64,000 nucleotides of DNA from Bacteroidales bacterium (GCA_017560825.1 JAFZED010000056.1:1-64000); one strand, 5' to 3'; numbered from the stretch's first letter, positions 16,047 to 25,843 are shown. The notes: generated by a model not told the origin, from the sequence alone. Program-made: numbers and translations.

Positions 16047-18266
16047 TTAATATTTTACGTTATACACCTTGTTCCAATCTATCTCGGAAGTGCTCTGAGC
16101 GACAGGGACGTGAGGAATCACACTTCCCTTCTTTACCAGGATCACACAAGGGATGTCGCCTGCGGCAATCTTATGCCAGCCGGCAGCATAGGACTTCTTT
16201 GTCTGATAATCCACCCATCTGCCTTCTGGAAGATACACATATCTCGAATCCGAGTCCTCGAATAACGGAGCTACAAGTATGTCAGAACCAAATAGATACT
16301 GGTCGTCAATTGTCCAAACTGAAGGGTCGTCCGGGTACTCCACAAGCATTGCACGAAGCATAGGAAGTCCGTTCTCGACACATTCACGAGCCTGCTCGAC
16401 CACATAAGGCATAAGCTTGTACTTCAGCTCGGCACTCTGCCTGAATGCATCTGTAAAGCTCTCATTATAAAGCCAAGGCTCTGTCGGAGGAGCACCGTGA
16501 GCTCTGGTGTGCGATGTAAGGAAGCCGAACGGCAGCCATCTGCGATAAAGGTTTTCAGGAGTACTCTGAACAAAGCCTCCGATGTCGTGGCTCCAGAAAG
16601 AGAATCCGCTCAAGCCGAATGAAAGTCCGCAACGCAGAGTCGCAGCCATTCCCACATCCGTGTTCGAAGCGTCACCGCCCCAGTGCAGAGGGTATCTCTG
16701 AGAACCTGCCCACGCACTTCTGGCCCACATTATATGCTCGCCTGTAGTCTTTGCAGTAATCTCAGCTACAGCTTTGTTATATCTCAAAGGATAGATGTTA
16801 TGCTCATAAAGACCTGTCCTGCCGGAAGCATAGAGGCCTCCAAGAGGAGCACCTTCTCCGAAGTCCACCTTGATGGCGCCGACTCCCATCTTCAAAAGCA
16901 CCTCAAGCTTGGACTGGTACCAGGCCACGGTCTCAGGGTTGGAGAAATCAAGGACAGCATCCTCGAAAGGCATTCCTCCTTTAGCATTCTTTACATACAA
17001 TCCCTTCTCTATCAACTCCTTGTAATAGTTGTTATGAGGGGTAAAATACGGAAGCTGCCACAAAGATATATGGAAGCCCTGTGCCTTAAGATCGTCAATC
17101 ATCTTCTGGGCATCAGGGAAGCGCTCAGGATCAAACTTGTAGTCACACTCCCAATCTGTAGTGAACCAACCTGTATCGAGGTGGATCACATCTGAAGGAA
17201 TCTGATGTTTCCTGAGGTTGTCAGCAACGTCATATGCCTCAGCCTGAGAGAAATAGCTGATTCGGCTCATCCAGGTACCGAAGCTCCACAGAGGCGGCAT
17301 CTGAGGCTTGCCGACCACGTCGGTATATTCATCAAGAATAACCTTCGGCTCGCCGAAGAATATGAAGAAGTCCATAGTCTCGTCTTCCATAAAGAGCTTC
17401 AGCGACTGCGCGTGAGACTGTCCGAAATCGCAGGTCACAGGCGCAGATGTATGCATAAATATACCATATCCTCTGTTGCTCATAAAGAATGGTACAGGCT
17501 TGTACATATCAGGAGTCTCCGGGCTCTGTGGGTCTGTCACGAAAAGATTGAGCTTCTGACCGACCTTGTTCAAGGCTGTCGAAGATTCTCCACAGCCAAC
17601 AATTCTCTCGTACGGATGAAGAGCAAAGACAGGATTTATGCTTCTTCTGTTATCCGAAGATCTTCTGATGAACTGGAAAGGCAGGGTCCTCACCTGGGTG
17701 GAATCATTGTCAGAGAGGGTGCGGGTGTCTGTCATCAGATTTCCGTCAGCGTCATAAAGGACAATACGGAAAGGGTTGACTGCCAATGCAATGCTGCCAT
17801 ACTCGCTGGTCCATCTATGCTCGAGTCCATTGAAGCTGTAGGCCCAGTTCTGTCCGACAGCAGGCTGGCCGTCTGCAAGCATTACAGAAGGCTGCTCCGG
17901 AATGATCACAGGCGATGTGTAGATCCTGATTCGGGCTGTTCTCGGACTCACGAAATCTATCTTGAAAGGAAGATTCGGGTCATTGTCGTACTCTGGCTCA
18001 GGGAAATCAAGCATCTTGAGAGGCTGTACAGCCGTCACGGTCGTATTGAAGGCCTGACGTGCAAAGAGGCTGTGCCTTTTCCAGTTTATACGGCCGGAAG
18101 CATCTGCCGGATCCACATCGCACACGGAATCTGCAAAGAAATAAGTATGCGAATAATCACCGAAATCCTGTCCGACATCATATGTCTGACTCTGAAGATA
18201 AGGCGGTTGGGCATAGGCGCATACGGCTACCGATATACCCAGAATAATGGTCAGGATCTTTTTCAT
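16047..18266 (-). CDS. GH31 alpha-xylosidase/alpha-glucosidase, YicI-like, periplasmic
   Basis: The 739-residue protein has a cleavable signal peptide (VAVCAYA before Gln20) and no lipobox, so it is probably free in the periplasm. The GH31 barrel carries the nucleophile Asp468 in AIKVDFGEGAP, which resembles the KTDFGE motif of the E. coli alpha-xylosidase YicI, and SHDIGGF further on. It lacks the PA14 insert of the neighbouring GH31, so the two probably act on differently placed residues or on oligosaccharides of different size. Gaps are 11 bases to GH42 and 3 bases to GH43. alpha-Glucosidase activity cannot be excluded. Confidence 0.88.
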   Translation of the reverse strand: MKKILTIILGISVAVCAYAQPPYLQSQTYDVGQDFGDYSHTYFFADSVCDVDPADASGRINWKRHSLFARQAFNTTVTAVQPLKMLDFPEPEYDNDPNLPFKIDFVSPRTARIRIYTSPVIIPEQPSVMLADGQPAVGQNWAYSFNGLEHRWTSEYGSIALAVNPFRIVLYDADGNLMTDTRTLSDNDSTQVRTLPFQFIRRSSDNRRSINPVFALHPYERIVGCGESSTALNKVGQKLNLFVTDPQSPETPDMYKPVPFFMSNRGYGIFMHTSAPVTCDFGQSHAQSLKLFMEDETMDFFIFFGEPKVILDEYTDVVGKPQMPPLWSFGTWMSRISYFSQAEAYDVADNLRKHQIPSDVIHLDTGWFTTDWECDYKFDPERFPDAQKMIDDLKAQGFHISLWQLPYFTPHNNYYKELIEKGLYVKNAKGGMPFEDAVLDFSNPETVAWYQSKLEVLLKMGVGAIKVDFGEGAPLGGLYASGRTGLYEHNIYPLRYNKAVAEITAKTTGEHIMWARSAWAGSQRYPLHWGGDASNTDVGMAATLRCGLSFGLSGFSFWSHDIGGFVQSTPENLYRRWLPFGFLTSHTRAHGAPPTEPWLYNESFTDAFRQSAELKYKLMPYVVEQARECVENGLPMLRAMLVEYPDDPSVWTIDDQYLFGSDILVAPLFEDSDSRYVYLPEGRWVDYQTKKSYAAGWHKIAAGDIPCVILVKKGSVIPHVPVAQSTSEIDWNKVYNVKY

Positions 18267-18277
18267 ATCTTTAACAT

Positions 18278-20299
18278 TTATCGTCTCTGAATGAATTCTG
18301 CCTCAAAAGGCGGGATGATTACTTCTTCTTTGTAAGTCTTGCCGGTGAGGACACCTTTCGCCTTGCCGGAAATCTTTATGGTCTGCTCCTTGTCTGTAGT
18401 ATTGAGATAGAGGCTGTGCTTATCATCAATATCACGGGCCATCACACCTTGAGGCACATCAGGACCCTTGGTAATGCCCAATTCATCAATCAGCATATCC
18501 ATTATCTCACCGCTGAGGCCTGCTCCGGAAGGCAGTGCAAGATAATATGCCTTTCCCTTTCCGTACTGGTTGCAGGTAAGAGCGACCGGCGAATCCGGAA
18601 GGCTTATGATGTTGGCAAGGACTGAAGCTGAAGTAGGACAGACTACATCATACCTTACAGATTCGGCCTTCACATTCTTGCCGTTGATACTGACTGTCAA
18701 AGAATTGCCCTCTGAGCCATCCACTGAAATCTCATTCATCACAGCAGTTTCCTCATATGACGCGACACGTATACCGAAGACATCGCTGAGGTAGCCTGGT
18801 CTTGTGGTGGCAAACACCTTTCCGGTCTGATCTGTGACTGCCGAATTGGAAGTCATAAGGACACATCCTCCTTCCTGTACATATCGGCGTATCTTATCTG
18901 CAGTTTCTTTAGTCATAACAGTCATTCCCGGTATGACCAGAAGTTTATAATCCAGAGAACTTCTGTCTATATCGATCATCCTGCTGTCGATATTCCTGTA
19001 TATGAACTGGTCAAAGATCTTCTGGATCTGCTGCTCGTGGCTTTCAGGAAATGCCGCAGAGGCAATGTGCGAATCAAAAGAATAGGCCATCGCAATCTCC
19101 GCTTTCAGCTTGTAAGGGAAATATTCCTCAATCTTCTTGAATTCTTCTGCAATCTGCTTATACTCAAAGTATTTGCGGTTAGGAATGTCATCCCAGTCAA
19201 GCATTCCCTGAAGGTATTGTTCTTCACCTCCGTGCATACTCTGCCAGGTCCAGCCACATACCAGCTGGTTACCATAAAGAAGAGTCGCATAAGCTGCTTT
19301 ACGGATGGATCCAGGCACCGCTGTCATAGTAGTGAACTCAGTACACCAGAAAGGCGTCTGCGCCTCAAACTGCACACGGGTGATTCCGAAGACATTGTCC
19401 ATCACTCCCCAATTGGTCTTCAAGGAATTTCCTGGATAAAAACCGAATCCGTTCCTTGTCATCTTTCCGGAGTATACGATAGGCACATAATCGAAATACT
19501 TCTTGCCGCTGTAGTACCAGGCGTTAGTGTTTGTATGCACTCCTGGCGCGTTCTTATTTACAATATCCAGGAATCTGTCATAAAAACCTCCAACCTCATC
19601 AGAGACAAAACGTCTGAAGTCGAGTTTTCTCTCCGGAGCTCCTGAGCCATATGCCTGAGGAAGACCTATCTCGTCCCAATCACCCACCTTTCTGGACCAT
19701 CGCTGACCGTCCCAAGCCTCATTCAACGTCTCCAGGTCGCCGTACTTTTTCTGAAGCCACTTGATGAAACGCTGGCGCACTGTCTCGGAATACGAGATCG
19801 GACCATCACCGGGCTCATTGTCGATACCGAAGGCCATAAGAGCGGGATGAGAAGCATAACGCTTTGTCATCACATCCACAAGACGGTATGCATATTCCTG
19901 AAAATGAGGATCTCCCATATCTTCCATATAACGATGGTTCGAATAGAGATGATTTCCGTTCTCATCAACTATATCGATCGAAGGATACTTCTTATGAAGC
20001 CATAATGGAGCCGGACGGGTAGGAATGTCCAGTATCACACCTATACCTGCTTCAGCAAAACGGTCCATCACCACATCGAACCATTCGAAGTCGAACTCGC
20101 CCTCCTTCGGCTCATAGCTGTCCCAAGCAAGATGTCCCAGGCGGACACAAGTGAAGCCGGCTTCTTTCATAAGCCTGATGTCAGTCTCTATCTTTGTCAG
20201 GTCCTTGTCATCGTGAGGATGGTAATTCGCCCCGACATAAAGCTGGCCGTAGACCGCCATCGGAACAAGAGCCAGAAGAAGTGTCAATATCTTTTTCAT
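18278..20299 (-). CDS. GH42 beta-galactosidase, exported
   Basis: The 673-residue protein has a signal peptide (LVPMAVYG before Gln19). The family fold follows: TIM barrel with acid/base Glu162 (FGIDNEPG) and nucleophile Glu321 (WCTEFTT), a trimerisation class-I-glutamine-amidotransferase-like domain at about 390-590 (LLVIPGMTVM, GGCVLMTSNS), and a short C-terminal beta domain. GH42 enzymes release terminal beta-galactose, usually from plant oligosaccharides. The start overlaps the GH29 stop by four bases (ATGA), indicating coupled translation. Together with GH29 it would strip Fuc-Gal side chains one sugar at a time. Confidence 0.93.
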   Translation of the reverse strand: MKKILTLLLALVPMAVYGQLYVGANYHPHDDKDLTKIETDIRLMKEAGFTCVRLGHLAWDSYEPKEGEFDFEWFDVVMDRFAEAGIGVILDIPTRPAPLWLHKKYPSIDIVDENGNHLYSNHRYMEDMGDPHFQEYAYRLVDVMTKRYASHPALMAFGIDNEPGDGPISYSETVRQRFIKWLQKKYGDLETLNEAWDGQRWSRKVGDWDEIGLPQAYGSGAPERKLDFRRFVSDEVGGFYDRFLDIVNKNAPGVHTNTNAWYYSGKKYFDYVPIVYSGKMTRNGFGFYPGNSLKTNWGVMDNVFGITRVQFEAQTPFWCTEFTTMTAVPGSIRKAAYATLLYGNQLVCGWTWQSMHGGEEQYLQGMLDWDDIPNRKYFEYKQIAEEFKKIEEYFPYKLKAEIAMAYSFDSHIASAAFPESHEQQIQKIFDQFIYRNIDSRMIDIDRSSLDYKLLVIPGMTVMTKETADKIRRYVQEGGCVLMTSNSAVTDQTGKVFATTRPGYLSDVFGIRVASYEETAVMNEISVDGSEGNSLTVSINGKNVKAESVRYDVVCPTSASVLANIISLPDSPVALTCNQYGKGKAYYLALPSGAGLSGEIMDMLIDELGITKGPDVPQGVMARDIDDKHSLYLNTTDKEQTIKISGKAKGVLTGKTYKEEVIIPPFEAEFIQRR

Positions 20300-22371
20300 T
20301 CGGTGATGAGATTGAATTCAGCGTAGCCGATGTTTGTACTGTTCTCAGTATTTGCAAATGCATTGAACCTTACGAAGCGGGCCTTGCAGACTGGGAATGT
20401 CTTGGTCTGTTCCACCGGATTGTTCTTTATGTTCGAGAACTCTCCTTGTGACATCACCTGCCAATGTCTTCCATCTGCAGAAACTTCAAACGAATAATGT
20501 GTAATGATGCCAGGACCCCAGATATAAGGATCAGGAAGATATTTGAATCCCTTGACATTCAAGCTATTGCCAAGGTCAATAGTCAATGGGACCGGAAACT
20601 TGCCGTTTCCATTCTGATGCCAGGCAGAAACAGGATCTCCATCAAACAGTTTCTCTGTTTCCTCGGCTCCGATTACCTTCCAATCAGTTCTCGGAAGGTC
20701 GAAAGATGCAGAAGTCACAGGACTTGACTTGCGGGATGCAGATTCATATGCAATTGCCTTGACCTCTATCCTACCATCAGTTTCAAAAGGCCCTTCATAT
20801 TTAAAGGAAGCAGTTGTCGGAACACTGCCGTCAAGGGTATAATAGACTTCAGACTCGGAATCAGCAGGATGTATTGACACCTTTCCATCCTTATGCCTCC
20901 AGACAGCAGGGGCATCAAGGATCTGAGGGGCACGGTAAACCTCGATGTTGGAGATCACCGGGCAGGCGCGGCTGTCCGCAACAGTAAATCTTATATATCG
21001 TGAATATACAGTCGGAAAATAAAGGATACGTTTGTAGCCTATGGTTGTGGCATCCATTATCTTCTTCCACTGCCCGTCCTGCTCATATTCAATGGTAAAA
21101 CTGCGCACACGCTGACCCAGACGTATATACTCCTGCACAAGGAATCGGTTGAAAGACATTTCCTTACCTAGATCGAGGGTAATGGAACCTGTTTTATCCC
21201 CGTCCTCTACAGTCCAATATGTCTCTGACTTTCCGTCCGTAACCTTAGGAGCAGCGAACCTGCGGCTATTGCCTCGTACCTTGTCGGAAGACGCGCCGAC
21301 CTTATAAGCGATATTATCGGCAAAAGCTTCTTCCCTTGCCTGAGCAAATGCCTTAAGTCTCTCTTCATCAAGAGGATGTATCAGGCCATTCGGCATTATA
21401 GGGACATTCAGCAACAGAGTTGCATTGCGTCCTACAGAATGGTAATATGTCTCCATCAGTTTAGGTACTGTCTTGACCTTTGTGTTCTCACTTTCGTGAT
21501 AGAACCACTCGGGGCGGATGCTGGTATTGACTTCTGCACAGACCCAGGAATCACCACCTTCCAGTCCATAATGAAGCATTCCCCACTCTACATTTCCTTC
21601 CTTATTGAGCTGGCTCCAGTTGGTCTCTCCTACGAAGCCTGCTTCTGTACCGACCCAGCGCAGGTCTCCCCTGTCGCCTCCATCATTCCAAATCAGGATG
21701 CCTGGTTGGAGTTCACGAGCCATTGCAAAGGTGTCCTTCCACTGATAATATGTCTTGGCATCGATATTTCTGGTCTCATATGCTCCGCCATAATATCCTG
21801 TTCCACCCTGTGCCCCGTCAAACCAAGTCTCGAAGATCGGGCCGTAATTTGTCAGAAGCTCACGGAGCTGATTACGGAAATACTCCACATATTCCGGAGT
21901 GCCATAATAGGGATGATTTCTGTCCCAAGGCGAGAGATACACACCGAATTCCAATCCATATTCCCTGCAAGCGTCTGCCAATTCTCTGACCACATCGCCC
22001 TGTCCATCTTTCCAAGGGGTGTTCCTGACTGAATATTCTGTATATTCAGACGGCCACATACAAAAGCCGCAATGATGCTTTGCAGTGAATATGACACCTT
22101 TCATACCGGCTTCCTTGCATATGCGCGCCCATTGGCGACAATCCAGACTGTCAGGGTTGAAGAGTTCCAGAGCCTCGTCGCCGTACCCCCAGGACTGGTC
22201 TGTGTAGGTGTTCAGGGAGTAATGGATGAATGCATAGTACTCCATCTGCTGCCAGCGCAACTGATTCTCTGATGGAACCGGATACATAGGTTCAGGCCCT
22301 GCAGGTGCCGCACAAGCGGCCATAAGCATTGCCATAACAGAGCAAGTCAGTGAGTTGAACAGTTTTCTCAT
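20296..22371 (-). CDS. GH29 alpha-L-fucosidase lipoprotein with F5/8-type domains
   Basis: Releases alpha-linked L-fucose. The 691-residue protein has a lipobox (LMAAC, Cys20), a GH29 barrel with KGVIFTAKHHCGF, FGVYLSPWD and the nucleophile Asp185 in ETWFDGAQGG. A discoidin (F5/8 type C) domain follows at about 350-470, then a chitobiase-like FN3 segment (VYYTLDGSVPTT), then a second discoidin-like domain up to the C-terminus. It is the first glycosidase gene of the cluster, 12 bases after the DUF4369 gene. In this setting the fucose probably comes from Fuc-Gal-Xyl side chains of xyloglucan, although mucin-type glycans also carry alpha-fucose. Confidence 0.95.
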   Translation of the reverse strand: MRKLFNSLTCSVMAMLMAACAAPAGPEPMYPVPSENQLRWQQMEYYAFIHYSLNTYTDQSWGYGDEALELFNPDSLDCRQWARICKEAGMKGVIFTAKHHCGFCMWPSEYTEYSVRNTPWKDGQGDVVRELADACREYGLEFGVYLSPWDRNHPYYGTPEYVEYFRNQLRELLTNYGPIFETWFDGAQGGTGYYGGAYETRNIDAKTYYQWKDTFAMARELQPGILIWNDGGDRGDLRWVGTEAGFVGETNWSQLNKEGNVEWGMLHYGLEGGDSWVCAEVNTSIRPEWFYHESENTKVKTVPKLMETYYHSVGRNATLLLNVPIMPNGLIHPLDEERLKAFAQAREEAFADNIAYKVGASSDKVRGNSRRFAAPKVTDGKSETYWTVEDGDKTGSITLDLGKEMSFNRFLVQEYIRLGQRVRSFTIEYEQDGQWKKIMDATTIGYKRILYFPTVYSRYIRFTVADSRACPVISNIEVYRAPQILDAPAVWRHKDGKVSIHPADSESEVYYTLDGSVPTTASFKYEGPFETDGRIEVKAIAYESASRKSSPVTSASFDLPRTDWKVIGAEETEKLFDGDPVSAWHQNGNGKFPVPLTIDLGNSLNVKGFKYLPDPYIWGPGIITHYSFEVSADGRHWQVMSQGEFSNIKNNPVEQTKTFPVCKARFVRFNAFANTENSTNIGYAEFNLITE

Positions 22372-22383
22372 AAACAGTCAGTA

Positions 22384-22920
22384 TTATTTCTCAGGATAAC
22401 GCGAGTTCAGGAAGGTGCCGAGGGTGGTTTCCTTGCCTACATTCTTTGCCATCTGGCGGGTGCGGGCGATGTGTTTCTCACGGAGCGCAGCTGCCTCGTC
22501 TTTTTTACCTTGGGCACGAAGGCTGCTCACCTGCAGATTGTACTGCTTTGTAAGGTTCTTCCACACCTGGAGAGAGTCGTTCTGAGGCGTACCACGGCCG
22601 CTGCTCACCTCACCGATTGTAACAAAGGTTTCGCCCGGCTCGGTCACCACCAGAAGGTTCTCATTGCCCAGACGCTTGAATCTTTCGATCCTTATGTCTG
22701 CTATTCTCTCTTCCGTACCACGGAATTCGAACATCTGGTTGCTGATATATACAGAATCGATTGTCTCCTTTGTAGGATTTTCAAGTGGTACCAGGAAGAC
22801 CTGAGCACCCTCGAGGTCAGGGTTGCTTACTGTTCCGTAAATGACATATCCCTTGTCCTGTTCTGCACAGGACGCCAGCAAGGCTGTGCCGGCAAGCAAT
22901 GTAAAGACTATTTTTTTCAT
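22384..22920 (-). CDS. DUF4369-domain lipoprotein
   Basis: The 178-residue protein has a lipobox (LLASC, Cys18) and the DUF4369 beta-sandwich pattern (YVIYGTVSNPDLEGAQVFLVPL, TIDSVYISNQMFEFRGT). In Bacteroidota this domain is usually the N-terminal half of TlpA/AhpC-type thiol-disulfide reductases. Here the thioredoxin half is missing; after residue 115 only a charged helical tail (VWKNLTKQYNLQ... to the end) remains. Its start overlaps the upstream propeller gene by four bases, so the two are translationally coupled. The function is unknown; a role at the cell envelope beside the CxxCH propeller protein is inferred. Confidence 0.85.
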   Translation of the reverse strand: MKKIVFTLLAGTALLASCAEQDKGYVIYGTVSNPDLEGAQVFLVPLENPTKETIDSVYISNQMFEFRGTEERIADIRIERFKRLGNENLLVVTEPGETFVTIGEVSSGRGTPQNDSLQVWKNLTKQYNLQVSSLRAQGKKDEAAALREKHIARTRQMAKNVGKETTLGTFLNSRYPEK

Positions 22921-24386
22921 TCTTTTATTCTTACTTGTACTCGTTCATCTGAAAAAGCTTCCTTATAAGCTCCCTTTATCTTGAAATCTACTTTTTCCTT
23001 TGTAAAGTCAGGGACATTGAAGGTGAACAATGTCTTATGATAGAAAGACGGATCCTTCTGCGGAAGGAGGAATGGCTTGGAAGCGTTTCCGTCTTCATCA
23101 ATCTCAGCTACATATATACAAGAATACAGGCTGTCGCCCCTGCGGCTGGCAAACAGGATCCAATGAGAGTCCGAACTCCAGTTATGGAAACTCTCGCTAT
23201 ATGATGAATTTGCTCTTTCCAGAGGGTGCGTACTGCCATCTTCCAGATCCAGAAGCCAGAGATCAGCGTCCTTATGATTGATCGGGAAGTTTCCGAAATC
23301 TGCATAGGAATACAAGATCCATCTGCCGTCATACGAAGGACGAGGGAAGGTGACACTCTTTCCCAATGCTGAAGCTTTGATAAGCGTATCCACCTGATCT
23401 CCAAAGCTTTCTGTGTCCTTATCGAATGCTATCGAACACAGATTATAGTGAAGGTCTTCTGCACGAGCCGGCACCTCTACCTTAGGTGCTGAACAGAAGT
23501 AAAGGGTCTTGCCGTCGCTTGAGAACACAGGATAAGTCTCAAAATCCTCCGTCCTGAGCAATGGATTCAAGAGGAATTCATCGGTATTTACATTGTGCAC
23601 AACGACATCGGAAGCTTCATCATACACTTCGATGTACCTTTCATTATTACCTGTCCAGAAAAGCTGGCGGATGATATTGTTCGAATGTGCGATATACTCT
23701 CCAGAAGGGTGCCAGTACGAATAGGCAGTACGGCCTATTGTCTTGTCAGTCTTTGTCTCCAGCCACTTTCTCTGGCCATCTCTCTGCACGACTGTAGCTC
23801 CGTGCTTTCCTCTGAGGTGGAAGAGGAACTGGTCCGGACTTGTGGCATTGGCTGTGTGGCAGCCCATACACTGTCCTGGAAGAAGAGTACCTTCAAGAAT
23901 AGGCTCCTCATCAAAATTATGTATATTCCTCTGGTAGATGCCTATCCTGCTGTAAGTCTCGTATCCTGGTGCGAACTTGCGGTAAGTCATTCCGTAATCA
24001 TCTAACGGATACTCACTTACAAAAAACATAAACGAACGGAACTGTTCCCACTTTCCATCCTTGAAACCTGCCACAGTGACTGCCAGAGTGTCTCCGACAT
24101 TGGCCTCAGTAAGCTTATGCCATTTGTCTACATTGAAACCGGCATAGCTTCCCTTGGCAGTTATGCTGCGGCCCTGCCTGTCACTGACCTTCGCATAGAC
24201 TTTGGAATATTCTTCCGGAAGATCGAAATTCAAAGGCGCGACTCCGGCCGGAACGGTCACACCTATATAATCCGGGAAGATCTGCGGCAGTTCTTCACGG
24301 AGCACTGTCTCGCGCGAACACGAGATCGACAGCAGGCTAATTGCCGTGAGCGCTGCCAGTAGATATATTTTCATTACTCTTGTCAT
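22917..24386 (-). CDS. CxxCH-containing TolB-like (PD40) propeller lipoprotein, copy 1
   Basis: The 489-residue protein has a lipobox (LSISC, Cys23) and the N-terminal signature FPDYIGVTVPAGVAPLNF (37-54). A c-type heme-binding motif CMGCH follows at 173-177, then FLFHLRGKHGAT and a beta-propeller of PD40/TolB-type repeats (YWHPSGEYIAHS, PVFSSDGKTLYFCSAP, SYDGRWILYSYAD, WSSDSHWILFASRR). Two paralogues in this window (33465-34913 and 37752-39197) share all these features. It overlaps the DUF6057 gene by up to 50 bases; Met5 at 24374 is an alternative start. Heme attachment is inferred from the motif. Role unknown. Confidence 0.85.
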   Translation of the reverse strand: MTRVMKIYLLAALTAISLLSISCSRETVLREELPQIFPDYIGVTVPAGVAPLNFDLPEEYSKVYAKVSDRQGRSITAKGSYAGFNVDKWHKLTEANVGDTLAVTVAGFKDGKWEQFRSFMFFVSEYPLDDYGMTYRKFAPGYETYSRIGIYQRNIHNFDEEPILEGTLLPGQCMGCHTANATSPDQFLFHLRGKHGATVVQRDGQRKWLETKTDKTIGRTAYSYWHPSGEYIAHSNNIIRQLFWTGNNERYIEVYDEASDVVVHNVNTDEFLLNPLLRTEDFETYPVFSSDGKTLYFCSAPKVEVPARAEDLHYNLCSIAFDKDTESFGDQVDTLIKASALGKSVTFPRPSYDGRWILYSYADFGNFPINHKDADLWLLDLEDGSTHPLERANSSYSESFHNWSSDSHWILFASRRGDSLYSCIYVAEIDEDGNASKPFLLPQKDPSFYHKTLFTFNVPDFTKEKVDFKIKGAYKEAFSDERVQVRIKE

Positions 24387-25812
24387 AATTTTTCAAGACT
24401 GTCCAAGCTTGATAATACCAGGCTGCCATAACATTGTTCCTGTTCTGACTATAAAGAATCGCCAGCATCTTATCCATCTCCGGATAAAAATAAAGGAAAT
24501 CCTCCTTGTTACGCACAGACTGAAGATAAGCATATATAGGATCAGAGGCTATCGCCCCCTCATTATGTATATATGTCCTTGCATTTTCCGCCCATCCTCT
24601 GTAGAAAAGGCTGTGGCTAAGGATATCGAGATACTTCTGAGCTACATCGTAACGGCCGTTAAGTATCTGGCACTCAGCCATTCTACTCATCCAGCGGCCG
24701 CTTTTACGATTATTGATAAGTGACTCCTGGGTGTCAAAGGCATAACGTAGAGACTCATTGATCATACCAAGACGCCAGAAGACTTCACTAGATGAAGAAT
24801 TTGAGATGAAATCCCTGATGTTAGGAAGGATGAGTCCTCTTGTGCCGAACTGCTTGAAACGCGGCAATTCGCTTCCTCTGCCACTCATAAAGAGAGCAAG
24901 ATTCACACTCACACTTCCAAGCTCAGAATTGGGCTGGTACTTCTCAGCGCGCTTTATTATGCCCTCCCAGTCTTCGTGCCTTACCATCTGGTCATATGCT
25001 ATAATCTCAGCAACATCCTTCTGATAGTTCTGCTTAACTCCATAAATGCCACCTACAGCAATAAGCACCGCTGCAGAGACACTAAGGGCAGTCTTAGGCT
25101 TAGGAAGAGAGTCTGCAAACACCGGAATAAGGATTGTGACAGCCGCAACAATATGCTGCATAAAAGGGATATCCGACAGGTGCCTGTAGTAGTTCACCCC
25201 AAAAACAACTTTCATCCAGGTGTACTGCTCCATATAAGTCCACTTGGCAACCAGAATGGCCATAGCCGAGACTGCGATAAGCAGGATTCCTTTCCAGTTC
25301 ATTTCACGCGCAGCTGCATAAAGAGCAAAGAGAATAGCAGCAGGTCCGATCAGCCAATAGCCGAAGAAGGTGGCTGCCACAGCCCAGATAACACCAGGAT
25401 GCTTCTTGTAAAGAGCGCAAAGCTGAACAGTGATAATCAATGCCACAAGGAAGCAGAGCATCACATAGATGTCGCACATATAAATAAGCAGCAGCACCGG
25501 CGCCAGAAAACTGAGCATATACCAATCCTCCCTTCCAAGAAGGTGTGCTATGGATTTCTGAAATATAACGAAAAGAAGCGCCAGAAGAGCTTCGCCAAGA
25601 TATGGGACATAGCTGAACTGCGTTATAAACTCAGCGATGTAATCCGCCAAGCCACCTGCAACAGAAATCCTTTCAACGAAAAAATCCCAGGTAAATAGGA
25701 AAAGTTGATTCTGCTCGTGGAATCCGGTAATGTGCGGATACAGAATCAGCCAGAAAAGAAAGACAGCAATGCCAAAGACAGCTGTACTTATATGTCGGAT
25801 AACCTTATTCAT
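24337..25812 (-). CDS. DUF6057-family membrane protein, C-terminally shortened
   Basis: The 491-residue protein has about eight or nine membrane segments in the first 270 residues, beginning with the conserved block FLFTWDFFVERISVAGGLADYI. A soluble helical repeat region follows (GSVSVNLALFMSGRG, VFWRLGMINESLRYAF, ECQILNGRYDVAQKYL). Compared with the 581-residue paralogue at 36010-37755 it lacks about the last 90 residues: the likeness ends at YYQAWTVLKNY, and the tail SNENISTGSAHGN is read across the start of the next gene. A consensus promoter lies about 25 bases upstream. The function of the family is unknown; it is always next to a CxxCH propeller gene here. Confidence 0.82.
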   Translation of the reverse strand: MNKVIRHISTAVFGIAVFLFWLILYPHITGFHEQNQLFLFTWDFFVERISVAGGLADYIAEFITQFSYVPYLGEALLALLFVIFQKSIAHLLGREDWYMLSFLAPVLLLIYMCDIYVMLCFLVALIITVQLCALYKKHPGVIWAVAATFFGYWLIGPAAILFALYAAAREMNWKGILLIAVSAMAILVAKWTYMEQYTWMKVVFGVNYYRHLSDIPFMQHIVAAVTILIPVFADSLPKPKTALSVSAAVLIAVGGIYGVKQNYQKDVAEIIAYDQMVRHEDWEGIIKRAEKYQPNSELGSVSVNLALFMSGRGSELPRFKQFGTRGLILPNIRDFISNSSSSEVFWRLGMINESLRYAFDTQESLINNRKSGRWMSRMAECQILNGRYDVAQKYLDILSHSLFYRGWAENARTYIHNEGAIASDPIYAYLQSVRNKEDFLYFYPEMDKMLAILYSQNRNNVMAAWYYQAWTVLKNYDKSNENISTGSAHGN

Positions 25813-25843
25813 CCATATAAAAATTTACTCTATAGCAAATCTA

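Noticed and set aside
17205..18290. 361-codon plus-strand open frame
   Set aside because: Antisense to the second GH31 gene; R/H/I-rich, no recognisable motif, no promoter.
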